From positions 1,798,001 to 1,862,000 of the forward strand of contig NZ_JAMQJY010000001.1 in assembly GCF_023703085.1 (NCBI RefSeq): a stretch of DNA of 64,000 nucleotides, in the 5' to 3' direction. This DNA is from Alkalicoccobacillus plakortidis (GTDB lineage Bacteria; Bacillota; Bacilli; Bacillales; Bacillaceae_D). The notes beneath the pieces are model-generated. The model saw only the letters and a program-made list of their open reading frames with translations. It was not told the origin of the DNA and searched no databases. Shown in pieces: positions 40,468-49,655 of the stretch. Both the position numbers and the translations under genes were made by a program. Position 1 is the first letter of the stretch, and each line of letters begins with the position of its first letter.

Positions 40468-41523
40468 TTACTTAGCGATTTCTTGATTCCAACGCTCAAT
40501 CCATTTAGCTGAACTTTCATTCACATACGCCATATCTAATTGATTTAATCCTTCAACAACATCTTGACCATACGTGATACCTTCTGCTTCTTCATCCGTT
40601 AGCTCAACCGTTGTATTAACAGGAGAGTCAATTTTCGCTTTTGCCGTTGTTTCTTGAATATCATGACTTAATTGAAAGTTAATAAACTCTTCAGCAAGTT
40701 CTTTGTTTTTGCTACCTTCAACAATATTAACGGTATTCATAACTGCATATCCGCCCTCTTCTGGAGCCACAAATTCAGCAGAAGGGATTGCTTCTTTGAG
40801 ATCATTAAAATACATTTCCATAAATGGTCCACCCACAATTTCACCTTGAGCAAACATGTTAACAAAATCAGAGGTTTTGTCGTATTCCTTTACAATGTTA
40901 GGAGTGAGCTCTTGCATTTTGGCAAAAGCAGCATCTTCATTAAAAGAATCCTCACCTGCAACTTTGGATGCTGCATCTAAAAACATCGGTCCCGTAGTAG
41001 AAGTAATACCAGGAATCGTTAAATTGTTAGCAAGATTCTCATCCCAAAGATCAGCCCACGATGTAATGTCTCCATCTACTTCATCAGCATTATAAGCAAT
41101 TCCAAATTGACCAATCGTATAAGCTGGACCATACTCTTCCCCTAGTGGAGCTTGAGCAACTTCATAAATCTCTTCTATATTAGGGATGTTGCTACGATCA
41201 ATCTCTGCAAATAGTCCGTCATTAATTGCTTGTTGCGCATAATAATCAGATAAGTAGACAACATCTACATCAGCTGTACCTTGACGAATTTTATTTAGTC
41301 GTTCCGCATTGTTTCCTACATCTAATACAATCTCTACGTTGTGCTCTTCCTCAAATGGAGCATAAACCTCTTCTCTAAAGAAATCCTCTGAGAATCCCCA
41401 TGTAGAAATCACTAATTTTGTAGGCGAGCCGTTAGAACCTTGTGATTCATCCGATCCTCCACATGCAGTAAGTGCAATTGCTGACAATGCCACAAGAGTT
41501 GATGTTCCAAGAATTTTTTTCAT
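40468..41523 (-). CDS. ABC importer substrate-binding lipoprotein (PotD-like)
   Basis: About 351 residues from ATG 41523 (GGAGG upstream). Signal peptide ends in lipobox LTACGG. The mature part reads LVISTWGFSEDFFREEVYAPFEEEHNVEI, split by turns, typical of family 1 (PotD/AfuA/ThiB-like) binding proteins. First gene of the ABC, nucleoside hydrolase and adenine deaminase operon. The ligand is unknown; purine nucleosides are suggested by context only. Confidence 0.87.
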   Translation of the reverse strand: MKKILGTSTLVALSAIALTACGGSDESQGSNGSPTKLVISTWGFSEDFFREEVYAPFEEEHNVEIVLDVGNNAERLNKIRQGTADVDVVYLSDYYAQQAINDGLFAEIDRSNIPNIEEIYEVAQAPLGEEYGPAYTIGQFGIAYNADEVDGDITSWADLWDENLANNLTIPGITSTTGPMFLDAASKVAGEDSFNEDAAFAKMQELTPNIVKEYDKTSDFVNMFAQGEIVGGPFMEMYFNDLKEAIPSAEFVAPEEGGYAVMNTVNIVEGSKNKELAEEFINFQLSHDIQETTAKAKIDSPVNTTVELTDEEAEGITYGQDVVEGLNQLDMAYVNESSAKWIERWNQEIAK

Positions 41524-41601
41524 TTGATACCCTCCAAATTTTGTTGTGATAACTATAGGGTCCCCAAGCATTCGCTAAAAGTTCCCATAAAAAAAGAAAA
41601 A

Positions 41602-41639
41602 GACACTCTCGCAGAATAATTGTGCATTCTACAAGAGTC
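41602..41639 (-). terminator. Terminator downstream of the DUF2294 gene
   Basis: GACACTCTCGCAGAAT and ATTCTACAAGAGTC pair with small mismatches. On the minus strand TTTTTCTTTTTTT follows. It separates this gene from the binding-protein gene. Confidence 0.7.
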
Positions 41640-41723
41640 CCTTTTCCTTGTATACAAAGAATTGGTTACGCCTGTTTATACTTATTGCGGTTCCTTCTTC
41701 AGATAGATCCGAACAAAGAATCC

Positions 41724-42059
41724 TTATTTTAAAATGATGTTCGTAAATGCCCACTGTGTTCTCGCATCAAAATCACGAAGAACCACATCAATCGAAAGTT
41801 CTGTTTGTTCCTGCAGCTTCTGAAGCAACTTCTTCTTATATAGAAGAGATAACTGAAAATCAACTTCTTGTTTTAAGCTAGGTACTTCCCCTTCAAGTGC
41901 GGTAGAGCGAGGCGAGCGACGATGCTTCGCTTGAAATGTAATAATTTCATTTTCAACTGTCACTTTCAGTAGAGTTGTGCCAACCCCAAACATTTCCTTT
42001 GATACCTCATTATAAAGATGAGCCAGAAGTTTCTTTGTTTCATTAGAATGTAATGTCAC
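41724..42059 (-). CDS. DUF2294-family protein
   Basis: About 111 residues from GTG 42059, where the product begins MTLHSNETKKLLAHLYNEVS. An AGGTGATG site precedes it. The longer frame upstream is not supported by a ribosome binding site. Blocks FGVGTTLLKVTVENEIITF and LRDFDARTQWAFTNIIL fit the DUF2294 family. Function is unknown. It is transcribed divergently from the XRE regulator gene. Confidence 0.6.
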   Translation of the reverse strand: MTLHSNETKKLLAHLYNEVSKEMFGVGTTLLKVTVENEIITFQAKHRRSPRSTALEGEVPSLKQEVDFQLSLLYKKKLLQKLQEQTELSIDVVLRDFDARTQWAFTNIILK

Positions 42060-42263
42060 ACCATCACCTATTATGAAGATAATGAAAATCACTTGCAGGT
42101 TCATTATACATAAGATTCTAACGTTCGGCAACACAATGTTCGGATTTATTCAATAAACTTAATACCACATCGTCTATATGAGAGATTTTTTCACCAAAAG
42201 ACGGAAATTGATATATTTATTCACCTTTATGTATCTCCATACTGCTAAGGTAAGAAAACTGTA

Positions 42264-42310
42264 CATAATGACAACTTTTTCAGTCATAATGACAATAATA
42301 CTTTACATTA
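42264..42310 (+). promoter_or_regulatory. Candidate operator for the XRE regulator
   Basis: CATAATGACAA occurs twice as a direct repeat at 42264-42274 and 42285-42295, 21 bp apart, and an inverted CATTATG follows at 42306-42312. The site lies 50-100 bp before the small HTH gene and between divergent genes, a good position for autoregulation. Confidence 0.45.
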
Positions 42311-42361
42311 TGAACAGGATCACTTACACTGAGATTATCTTAAAGAGAAAGGAACAATAAC

Positions 42362-42574
42362 ATGCTACGAAATCGAGTGCGTGAGTTACGCGCAAGGGAT
42401 CATCTCACACAAGCCGATCTAGCAAACAAAATAGGAGCAACCCGCCAAACCGTCGGAATGATTGAAAAGGCTGATTATGCTCCATCAGTTGCCCTTGCGC
42501 TAAAGATCTCTTCAGTTTTTAACGTTGCCTTAGAGGAAGTATTTTGGCTTGAAAGCGAGGATGAGGCAAAATGA
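42362..42574 (+). CDS. XRE-family transcriptional regulator (70 residues)
   Basis: A single-domain helix-turn-helix protein: LRARDHLTQADLANKIGATR, then QTVGMIEKADYAPSVALALK. This short type (YvaO/YgzD-like) often sits before a membrane protein gene and regulates it. The stop overlaps the start of the next gene by four bases (ATGA). AAAGGAAC precedes the ATG. Confidence 0.88.
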   Translation: MLRNRVRELRARDHLTQADLANKIGATRQTVGMIEKADYAPSVALALKISSVFNVALEEVFWLESEDEAK

Positions 42575-42993
42575 TCGAAAAAATTGTACGTTCTCCGTTC
42601 ATGCAGATTGTTTGTGTGTGGATTTTATTTATATGGTTCTACGTGCTAGCAAAACCAATACCAGTCGAAGTTCCTTTTGTTATTTTTATGCTTGTGTTCT
42701 TTTTATTACTCACAGCACTTATTATGATTCATAATCAGCGTCATCCTAAACGAAAAATTCGACTCTTCACATTTACACCTTATGAACTACAAGAAGACGA
42801 CGAAGGACAACAATGGGTGACCAACCGTGCTTCTAGAAAAGTTTATATTATGTATTGGGCTGGAATTCCTATATCAGCTGGAACCATGATTTCGTTCCCG
42901 TATTTCCCTGAAGTACCACTAGGCTTGTTACTAATCTTAGCTACAATTCAATACTCCATTATGTGGATTGAAACAAAACGTTATCTAAACTAA
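42571..42993 (+). CDS. Membrane protein coupled to the XRE regulator
   Basis: 140 residues with helices at about 10-27, 33-52, 90-105 and 110-128, and a charged middle loop (FTPYELQEDDEGQQWV). Translationally coupled to the upstream HTH gene. Such small regulator plus membrane protein pairs are common in Bacillaceae; function unknown. Confidence 0.68.
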   Translation: MIEKIVRSPFMQIVCVWILFIWFYVLAKPIPVEVPFVIFMLVFFLLLTALIMIHNQRHPKRKIRLFTFTPYELQEDDEGQQWVTNRASRKVYIMYWAGIPISAGTMISFPYFPEVPLGLLLILATIQYSIMWIETKRYLN

Positions 42994-43016
42994 ATGAATA
43001 TAGGAGGCACTTATTT

Positions 43017-43514
43017 ATGGGTTATTTAATAGCATATATCTTAGTATTCTTATTTGCCGCCACACCATTTTTTGAAGGAGTAGCCATTATTCCCATTGGA
43101 ACTGTAGCTGGATTGAATCCCTTTGTTGCAGCTCTAATTGCACTTATTGGGAACATTTTAACCGTTCTACTCGTCATCGTATTTGTTGAACAAATTAAAG
43201 CATGGATGGAAAGAAGACGAATTAAAAAAGGAAAACCGGAAAAAACCAAAAAAAACGAACGTGCTCAACGTGTCTTCACAAAATATGGACTTCCAGGACT
43301 TTGTTTAATCGGACCAACATTCGGAAGTCATCTCACCGCTTTAGTTGGAATGTCGCTAAGTGGGAGTAAATCAAGAACAGCTATCTGGATGAGTATTTCT
43401 CTAACAGTTTGGTGTCTAGCTATGGCACTTGTCTCATTTTATGGACTCGGACATTTAATAGAGGATAACGAGACTTCTAGGATGTTAAGAGATTTTATCG
43501 AAAGCTATAACTAA
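43017..43514 (+). CDS. Putative small multi-drug export protein
   Basis: 165 residues with a first helix pair (LIAYILVFLFAATPFFEGVA), NPFVAALIALIGNILTVLLV, a basic cytoplasmic loop (ERRRIKKGKPEKTKKNE) and RVFTKYGLPGLCLIGPTFGSHLT, split by a turn. This pattern fits the small multi-drug export family (Sm_multidrug_ex). GGAGG before ATG. Third gene of the 42362 unit. Confidence 0.72.
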   Translation: MGYLIAYILVFLFAATPFFEGVAIIPIGTVAGLNPFVAALIALIGNILTVLLVIVFVEQIKAWMERRRIKKGKPEKTKKNERAQRVFTKYGLPGLCLIGPTFGSHLTALVGMSLSGSKSRTAIWMSISLTVWCLAMALVSFYGLGHLIEDNETSRMLRDFIESYN

Positions 43515-43520
43515 AGAATA

Positions 43521-43555
43521 AAGACGAGATGGACATGAGGCCCCTCTCGTTTTTA
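43521..43555 (+). terminator. Terminator after the export-protein gene
   Basis: ACGAGA and TCTCGT with a 15-base loop, followed by TTTTTATT. Short stem but good T-run. Confidence 0.55.
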
Positions 43556-43599
43556 TTCGTTCCATAAGATCGAATGAGGAAAAATTCCTTCCCTATTGC

Positions 43600-43920
43600 T
43601 AAAGAGGAGTTTATCTGGCTGAAAGAGCGCGGAGCTTGGCGACACGAGTTGGTTCTTGGTAACGGATTGGCGATCTGGATTAGGAGGTGATGAGGCTTGG
43701 TGTCGGGAGTTCATTCTTGCTCCATCCTTGATCCGCCTTGGTTTTGCTCCTTTCTTCTTGCTCCATCCTTGATCCGCCTTGGTTTTGCTCCTTTCTTCTT
43801 GCTCCATCCTTGATCCCTCTTGGTTTTGCTCCTTCCTTCTTGCTCCATCCCTAATCCCTCTTGGTTTCGCTGCTCCTTTCTTTCTAAAAACATCCTAGCT
43901 CTTGCTAACCTCCTTGCTCT
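43600..43920 (-). repeat. Phased CAAG array D (3' of the PHP gene)
   Basis: On the plus strand TTGCTCCATCC starts at 43717, 43758, 43799 and 43840: three steps of exactly 41 bp. CCTTGG-type cores occur about halfway. Read on the minus strand the cores are GCAAG and CCAAGG. The middle units are nearly identical, the outer ones decayed. It lies between the terminators of two convergent genes. Frames across it encode only low-complexity repeats (for example KKKGAKPRRIKDGA) and are not credible genes. Confidence 0.8.
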
Positions 43921-43934
43921 CCCCACAAAAAAAA

Positions 43935-43963
43935 GGCGGACACCAGTATCTCTGATATCCACC
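43935..43963 (-). terminator. Terminator after the PHP gene
   Basis: GGTGGA-TATC pairs with GATA and TCCGCC (with G-T pairs and a bulge), followed on the minus strand by eight T. Confidence 0.6.
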
Positions 43964-43972
43964 ACTCTCCTA

Positions 43973-44737
43973 TTAAAATAAGCCCATATATCTTTTTTTC
44001 TTTACTCGGACTGGAGGTTCGGCGTAGATGTTATAGTCTTTAATTAACCTGTCCGCATTTTGTTCAAAGTACACAGCACTTGATCCGTCGCCATGCCTAT
44101 GCAGAGTGTCAAATGCTTTTGTAAAATCACTACTGCGTGATTTCGAGTTAAGTGCTGATGACATGATGAAATGGACTAGACGATTTTCAATTAGTTGTTC
44201 TGAAAATTTACGTGTATATCCACTGACTCTACCCGTAAAGCTTGAGGCATTTAATTGAGCAAGCGCTCCGCCTTTGATTAGCTTGTACAATAATTCTGGT
44301 TGCTCAATAATTTCCTTATGACGTTCTGGATGAGCCAAAATTGGTCTGGCACCCGCAAGTTGCAGGTTATACAAGATATCCGAAGCCCGAGGATGTAGAG
44401 TTTCGCCACCTAAAACGACTAACATATATTGAGAATTATTTAATGTTAAAATCTCGCCATCATTATAGGCACGAGGAAGATCATCATCGAGATGAATACT
44501 TTGTCCAGGAACAACTTGGATGGCGAGATTATGTTCTCTTGCCGTCACATTGAGTTCATTTACTCGGTCTACTATTTCAGTTGGTAAAACACTATCCTTA
44601 TTTAATCTAAATTCTGGAGCTGCAATAAGAGTTTTGACTCCACTTTCTTCTGATTTTTGCAATAATTTCAACACTTCAGTTCTACTTGGAGATTGTTCAT
44701 TAAAATCCGGTAAGATATTCACTAAATAATCAATCAT
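43973..44737 (-). CDS. CpsB/YwqE-like PHP-domain protein lacking most catalytic residues
   Basis: About 254 residues with the overall fold of the CpsB/YwqE protein-tyrosine phosphatases. It keeps PILAHPERHKEI and GALAQLNASSFTG. However the metal-binding motifs are lost: the N-terminal MIDIHCHILP of the family is MIDYLVNILP here, the ATPHH region is AAPEF, PGQEIRI is PGQSIHL, and IASDAHN is IMSSALN. It is therefore probably not an active phosphatase and may be a regulatory pseudoenzyme (inference). The start at 44737 has GGAGG 14 bases upstream; a TTG 12 bases earlier is an alternative. No kinase genes (YwqCD type) are adjacent. Confidence 0.75.
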   Translation of the reverse strand: MIDYLVNILPDFNEQSPSRTEVLKLLQKSEESGVKTLIAAPEFRLNKDSVLPTEIVDRVNELNVTAREHNLAIQVVPGQSIHLDDDLPRAYNDGEILTLNNSQYMLVVLGGETLHPRASDILYNLQLAGARPILAHPERHKEIIEQPELLYKLIKGGALAQLNASSFTGRVSGYTRKFSEQLIENRLVHFIMSSALNSKSRSSDFTKAFDTLHRHGDGSSAVYFEQNADRLIKDYNIYAEPPVRVKKKRYMGLF

Positions 44738-44908
44738 AAATGAATACAAGCCTCCTTATTAACTTGTTTTATAGATAGGATGAGCTACCGATTAAAATCT
44801 ATGTATCTTATATTATAACGAACACTCCGTTCTTCATCAAGAACATAAAGACAAACCCTCCTAAATACCTAGTAATATTCTCTCTTCAGTTTGTTAATGG
44901 CACAAAAA

Positions 44909-44942
44909 AAGTCTTAGAAAGAGGATACTCTTCCTAAGACTT
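44909..44942 (-). terminator. Terminator after the siderophore-binding protein gene
   Basis: AAGTCTTAGAAAGAG and CTCTTCCTAAGACTT pair over 15 positions with one mismatch, with A and T runs outside. Confidence 0.8.
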
Positions 44943-44947
44943 GTTCA

Positions 44948-45945
44948 TTATTTTGTTAGAGCCTGTACGACATCATCTATTTTCATCTGATCAGCAATTG
45001 GTCCACTACTGATCCAATGTTTTGGATTAACCGAATAAACTTGATCTTTTTGTACTGCAGGCAAGTCCTTCCATAAGGAGGATTGCTCTACTTCTCCAAA
45101 GCTCTCTTGGTCTCGAGATACATCCTCGGACGACCACCAGCACTCCCTGAAGCAACAAAGATAAAATCAGATGAAAGTTCGGGAAGAATCTCCTGAGATA
45201 CCTCCGCCACCTGTCTCACTTTATCAGTTTGTTCTTGTAATTCAAGAACTATAGGAGCTGGATTTAATTGAAGGTCGTTATACAACATGCCAGCGTAACC
45301 CGCATACGTCTGTCCATTCTGTTCAAAGCCGGGAAAGTTTATACGTAAATCACGTGCAGTTGTACGTAAAAATATTACCTCTTTGTCTGTTCCTACAGCT
45401 TCTTCAATTTCACTTCGCGCTTCTTCAAGCTGATTATCTACTTCCTCAATGACGGTCATTGCCTTTTCCTCATACCCTAGCTCTGAGCCCATCTGAATGA
45501 TTGAATCACGCCACTTCTCACGATCATATAAAATGGTTGGAGCTATTTTTGTTAATTCTTTATACGTATTTTCGTCTGTAACATCGGATGTTACTATTAA
45601 GTCTGGATTACTTTCAAGAATCGCTTCATAATCGAGCTGTTCTCCCCAAACAGATATTGGTGTATCTCCTAATTGGTCCTCTAGATAATAATCGGATCCA
45701 ATTGCTGTTGCTAAAACAAGTGGTACCTCAAGGGAGACAAGCATGTCTTCCAAGTTAATAGAAGCAATCCGAGAGACATCTTCTGGAATAACGGTTTCAC
45801 CATAAGCGTGAGTATTAACTACTTGCTCTTCAACTTCACCTGGTGACTTTTCACTTTCCTCTGTCTCACCTAGATCATTACAAGCACTTAATACAGTCAT
45901 TATGAGAATAATTGAAAGCCAACCCCATTTATTTAATTGTTTCAC
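44948..45945 (-). CDS. Iron-siderophore ABC binding lipoprotein (frameshift)
   Basis: About 332 residues. Signal peptide with lipobox VLSACN. The fold is that of FeuA/YclQ/FhuD proteins: NLEDMLVSLEVPLVLATAIG, YEAILESNPDLIVTSDV and IFLRTTARDLRINFPG. The frame breaks near 45136-45145, next to GCTGG. Restoring one G gives VASGSAGWSSEDVSRDQESF, and translation continues to ALTK at 44948. No permease or ATPase gene is adjacent, so it must use components encoded elsewhere. A Fur box lies just upstream. Confidence 0.86.
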
Positions 45946-45964
45946 TTTAACCCCTCCACGTAAA

Positions 45965-45979
45965 TGATAGAAATTCTCA
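45965..45979 (-). promoter_or_regulatory. Fur box upstream of the siderophore-binding protein gene
   Basis: TGAGAATTTCTATCA on the minus strand matches the 7-1-7 Fur box TGATAAT-N-ATTATCA at 11 of 14 positions. It lies 20 bp before the start codon. Confidence 0.65.
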
Positions 45980-46046
45980 TTTGTTAGTGTATCTGTTTTT
46001 TTCTATTAAAAACATGGATTATTGTGCGCTATCAGATGCCAACATA

Positions 46047-47175
46047 TTACGTACAGAGGGTTTCAACAGCTAGATCTACTACCTGCTCATGAGCGTATGG
46101 TGAATAATCTAACCAAGGCATTTCTTTAAGCATTTGTACATTTCCCATTTGGACCGCTCGTAACTTCTTCCACTCAGTACTCTGATTAACCGACTGCCAA
46201 GTCAGTTGAGAGCTAACATCTTGATCAATGATAAGAAGAATATGATCACCCAAAAACTCACTCAGCTCATGTGTATGGATTACCTTATATAAATCAATAT
46301 CCTCATAGTTATAAGCAGAGGTTAATCCTAGATCCTCGTAAAGTACAGCTCCTACATTTCTTTTTCCATAAACAACCAAATGACCACACATTACATGTAA
46401 TAAGGATATACTTTTGCTACCCAACTTTTCTCTTAACTTTAGACGTGTCTTAGATACCTTATCTTGATATCGTTTTAACCAGGCAACAGCCTCTCGTTTT
46501 TTACCCGATATCTCGGCTACCTCTTGTAAGTGCTCACGCCATGTTAATTCAAGCCAAGGCAAAATCAAGGTAGGTGCTATTTTTTTAATTTCTACTTTTA
46601 CTTGGTTTGGAAATATGTCTGGACACAATATCAAACCAGGCTCTGCTGCTCTAAGATGAGTAAGATTCTCCAAGCCAAAGATTTGTTGACATCCGTTTAG
46701 AGCGTTTTAGATGAACAGGTATTTGCAGAATCTCTTGTTTGAGATGAAAATCTCTTGTTGAATCAACTGTTGCAACTTGTGGGATCACTCCAAGAGAAAG
46801 TAGATGTCCAGTGAACGGAAGTGCAAGAGCAGCCATTGTACTTCTTTTTTCTACTCGATATTGTTTTGGAGAAAGCTTCACACTCTGTTTGAATTTCCGA
46901 CTAAAATAAAACTCATCTGCATACCCAGCCCCTTCAGCAATAATTTGTATAGCAGCTGATGAGAATAGCAGCTGTTTTTTTGCAGAAGCCATTCGTACGT
47001 TTGTTACATATTCATTTGGACTCGCACCAGTGTATTCTTTAAATACTTTAGAAAAATACCAGATACTCAATCCAGCAACCCTTGCCATCTCATCACGTGA
47101 TATCGGCCGATGATATTCACGATGTATAAATGCAGTAACCCGTTCTAGGTTTGACTTGTTATAATCCTCTATCAT
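46047..47175 (-). CDS. AraC regulator with a ferri-siderophore-binding domain (Btr-like, frameshift)
   Basis: An N-terminal AraC DNA-binding domain of about 105 residues (ISRDEMARVAGLSIWYFSKV, then YADEFYFSRKFKQSV) is fused to a periplasmic-binding-protein-like domain (from about residue 130, LGVIPQVATVDST). This is the architecture of Btr, which activates siderophore uptake genes when it binds the ferri-siderophore. At 46670-46675 CCAAGC stands for CCAGC; correcting it joins MSTNLWLENLTHLRAAEPG. Its likely target is the binding protein gene next door. A Fur box precedes it. The ATG at 47175 has better spacing to GAGGG than the one at 47181. Confidence 0.85.
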
Positions 47176-47193
47176 ATTCATTTCCCTCTCAAT

Positions 47194-47208
47194 TGATAAC
47201 TTTTATCA
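47194..47208 (-). promoter_or_regulatory. Fur box upstream of the AraC-type regulator
   Basis: TGATAACTTTTATCA is a near-perfect 7-1-7 inverted repeat (TGATAA / TTATCA), 19 bp before the regulator start. Confidence 0.75.
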
Positions 47209-47292
47209 ACTGTAACATACATCGCTTATATTTTTGTTATACATGATTATTAAATATGGTAAAATTATCATAAAAACAAAAGGGGTCATTTT

Positions 47293-47937
47293 ATGAAGAA
47301 AGTTAATTTCACTGCTCGTCTCGTTTTTTGGACGGGTATTACTTGTTTGGTATTAGGACTAATTGTTGCCATTATCTCTGCTTCTATAATTTCTTCATAT
47401 GGAGAGTTAATGTACTCCATCCCTTCTGGCTTCCTGCAATTTTTAGCTACTGCTTCTCCATTTGCGCTCGTAGGTATTATTCTACTTGGGCTTAGTGAGA
47501 TGATTGAGCAACAGTCGTTAACCAATCAATTATTAGCCAAAAATTCTGGTGTTGATGTTAAGGCTTATCATACGGAGTTATACAATACCCATTTAACAGA
47601 AAAACAGACGCTTAAAGAGCAATATGCGCATGTAGCAACGTCTGAACCAAAAGCGCCAACTCTTAATTATGAGGTGATCAAAAAACGTTTTGATGAAGTG
47701 AATTGGTATATAAAAGACACAGATGTTAACTGGGTTTGTCATATTGTTGGGCAATCAGACGAGCGAGTCCATACGATTACAGCGAGTCCATGGCACTATT
47801 ATTTTGTCGCCGAAACGTCAGGGAATAAGTATCTAATTAAAATCGATCGCGACCTAACAAATACAGCTAAAATCCTCAATTGGCACGACCACTCGAATAT
47901 GCTTGAATGGTGGCATACCTACAAAACCAAAAACTAA
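47293..47937 (+). CDS. Unknown protein with two N-terminal membrane helices
   Basis: 214 residues. Helices at about 8-32 and 45-66, then a soluble part with TLNYEVIKKRFDEVNWYIKD and WHYYFVAETSGNKYLIKIDR. AAAAGGGG precedes the ATG. I do not recognise the family. Monocistronic, followed by a strong terminator. Confidence 0.6.
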   Translation: MKKVNFTARLVFWTGITCLVLGLIVAIISASIISSYGELMYSIPSGFLQFLATASPFALVGIILLGLSEMIEQQSLTNQLLAKNSGVDVKAYHTELYNTHLTEKQTLKEQYAHVATSEPKAPTLNYEVIKKRFDEVNWYIKDTDVNWVCHIVGQSDERVHTITASPWHYYFVAETSGNKYLIKIDRDLTNTAKILNWHDHSNMLEWWHTYKTKN

Positions 47938-47951
47938 TCATTAGTACGCAA

Positions 47952-47987
47952 AAAAAATCAGTGAGAACTTATCCTCACTGATTTTTT
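47952..47987. terminator. Bidirectional terminator
   Basis: AAAAAATCAGTGAG and CTCACTGATTTTTT, a perfect 14-bp stem with an 8-base loop, between convergent genes. Confidence 0.88.
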
Positions 47988-49497
47988 CTATAATTGTGTA
48001 GCTTGTTCAGAAAGTGACTCTTCTTCGTTCTCTTTGGCTTTTACTGGCTGATCACGGAAATCTTCTCCTGGTTTAGAACGTTTCATAAAGAAGGAGAGCA
48101 CAAGTGCAATCAATGCTACAAATACAGTAAGAAGGAATGCATCATTAATCCCTTCAACCGTTGCTTGATTAACTAGATCCTGCCCTGCAAGACCTGATCC
48201 TGCAAGCTCCTCAACATGAGTGGTTGTTCTTGTTGACATGATTGTAACAAGAAGAGCAGACCCAATCGCACCTGATACTTGTTGAAGTGTATTATTCATC
48301 GCCGTTCCATGTGGATTATAACGAGCTGGAAGCTGATTTAATCCGTTGGTCATAACAGGCATCATCACCATTGACATACCAAACATTCTTGCTGTGTAAA
48401 GGAGCATGAGTGTCGTATATGTTGTTTCCATTGTTAATCTGCTAAACATAAACGACGTTAAAATGGTGATTGATAATCCTGTAATAGCTAGTAATCTTGC
48501 CCCGTATTTATCAAAAAGCTTACCTGTGATAGGTGACATGATTCCCATTAATAAGGCACCAGGAAGCATTAGCAAACCTGAATCTAGTGGGGAAATCCCT
48601 CTAATTGTTTGGACATACATTGGAAGAAGTAGCATTGCACCAAACATCGCCATCATTAATGTAACAGAAATCATTGATGATAAAGCAAACATTGGATATC
48701 GATAAATTCGGAACTCAAGCATAGGTACCTCTAGTTTTAATTGACGAAGGATAAAGACAACTAACGCAATCCCACCGGCAATTAATGTAAGATAAACCTC
48801 TGGTGTGCCCCAAGCCTTTGTCTCCCGCTGAACCAAAACCATATAACAATCCACCAAATCCAATACTCGATAGGATTACAGACAATCCATCCAGTTTAAT
48901 CGCAATTGGCTCTTTTTTATCATGTAACAAAAAGACGGCTGTCAGCAGAATAACAACTGCAACAGGAAGTGTGACATAAAATAGCATTTTCCATGAATAG
49001 TGCTCAATTAAAAAACCAGATAGTGTTGGACCTATGGCCGGTGCAAAGATCATAACAAGACCAAAAACACCCATCGCAGCCCCTCGTTTTTCAATTGGAA
49101 AACCAGTTAATAACACATTCATTAATAATGGCATCATGATGGCTGAACCTGATGCTTGAATGACACGTGCAGATAATAGAACCGGAAAGTTCCAAGAAAC
49201 AACGGCTAATATCGTCCCAAGTGTAAACAAGCTAATTGCTGTTAAAAATAGACTTCTAACAGTGAATTTCTGAATAAGGAATGCCGTAACCGGTATTAAT
49301 ACCCCATTCACCAGCATATAGCCAGTTGCTAACCATTGAACGGTTGAAGCTGAAATTTCAAAATCTCTCATAATAGATGGTAACGCCACATTAAGTAGTG
49401 TTTCATTTAATATCGAGATAAATGCCCCCGCAAGCAAAATTGCAATAATGCCGTAGGGAGGTCGTTTTGTTTCTTCTATTGATGTTGAATTTGACAT
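47988..49497 (-). CDS. MFS multidrug transporter, DHA2 family (frameshift)
   Basis: About 502 residues with 14 predicted helices, as in EmrB/QacA/LmrB. Motifs: NETLLNVALPSIMRDFEISA, QWLATGYMLVNGVLIPVTAF and GPTLSGFLIEHYSWKMLFYV. At 48810-48815 CCAAGC stands for CCAGC. The corrected reading is GFGSAGDKGWGTPEVYLTLI. Divergently transcribed from the TetR-family gene, which is likely its repressor. It should export drugs or toxic compounds using proton motive force. Confidence 0.9.
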
Positions 49498-49534
49498 TTA
49501 TACCCCTCCATAACAACTGTTCATTTTTTTATAC

Positions 49535-49547
49535 CAGTGTTATACTG
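49535..49547. promoter_or_regulatory. Candidate operator between MFS and TetR genes
   Basis: CAGTGTTATACTG is a short inverted repeat (CAGT-5-ACTG) in the 158-bp divergent intergenic region, 38 bp from the transporter start. It is short and a weak call. Confidence 0.35.
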
Positions 49548-49655
49548 AACTTATATTACTCCTGTCATTTCTAAATTGCAACAAGAGAATCTTGCTTTTT
49601 TCATGAAAAACTGTGAAACTTTTTAAGGTAGGAAAAGATTATGGAGAGGTGTCAA

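Noticed and set aside
41524..41723. Purine riboswitch before the ABC/nucleoside hydrolase operon
   Set aside because: The only strong structure is a terminator hairpin (41602-41639); I could not find the three-helix junction motifs of a purine riboswitch.
43553..43965. Protein-coding frames inside array D
   Set aside because: They translate only the 41-bp repeat in shifting frames, have no ribosome binding sites and a unit length that is not a multiple of three.
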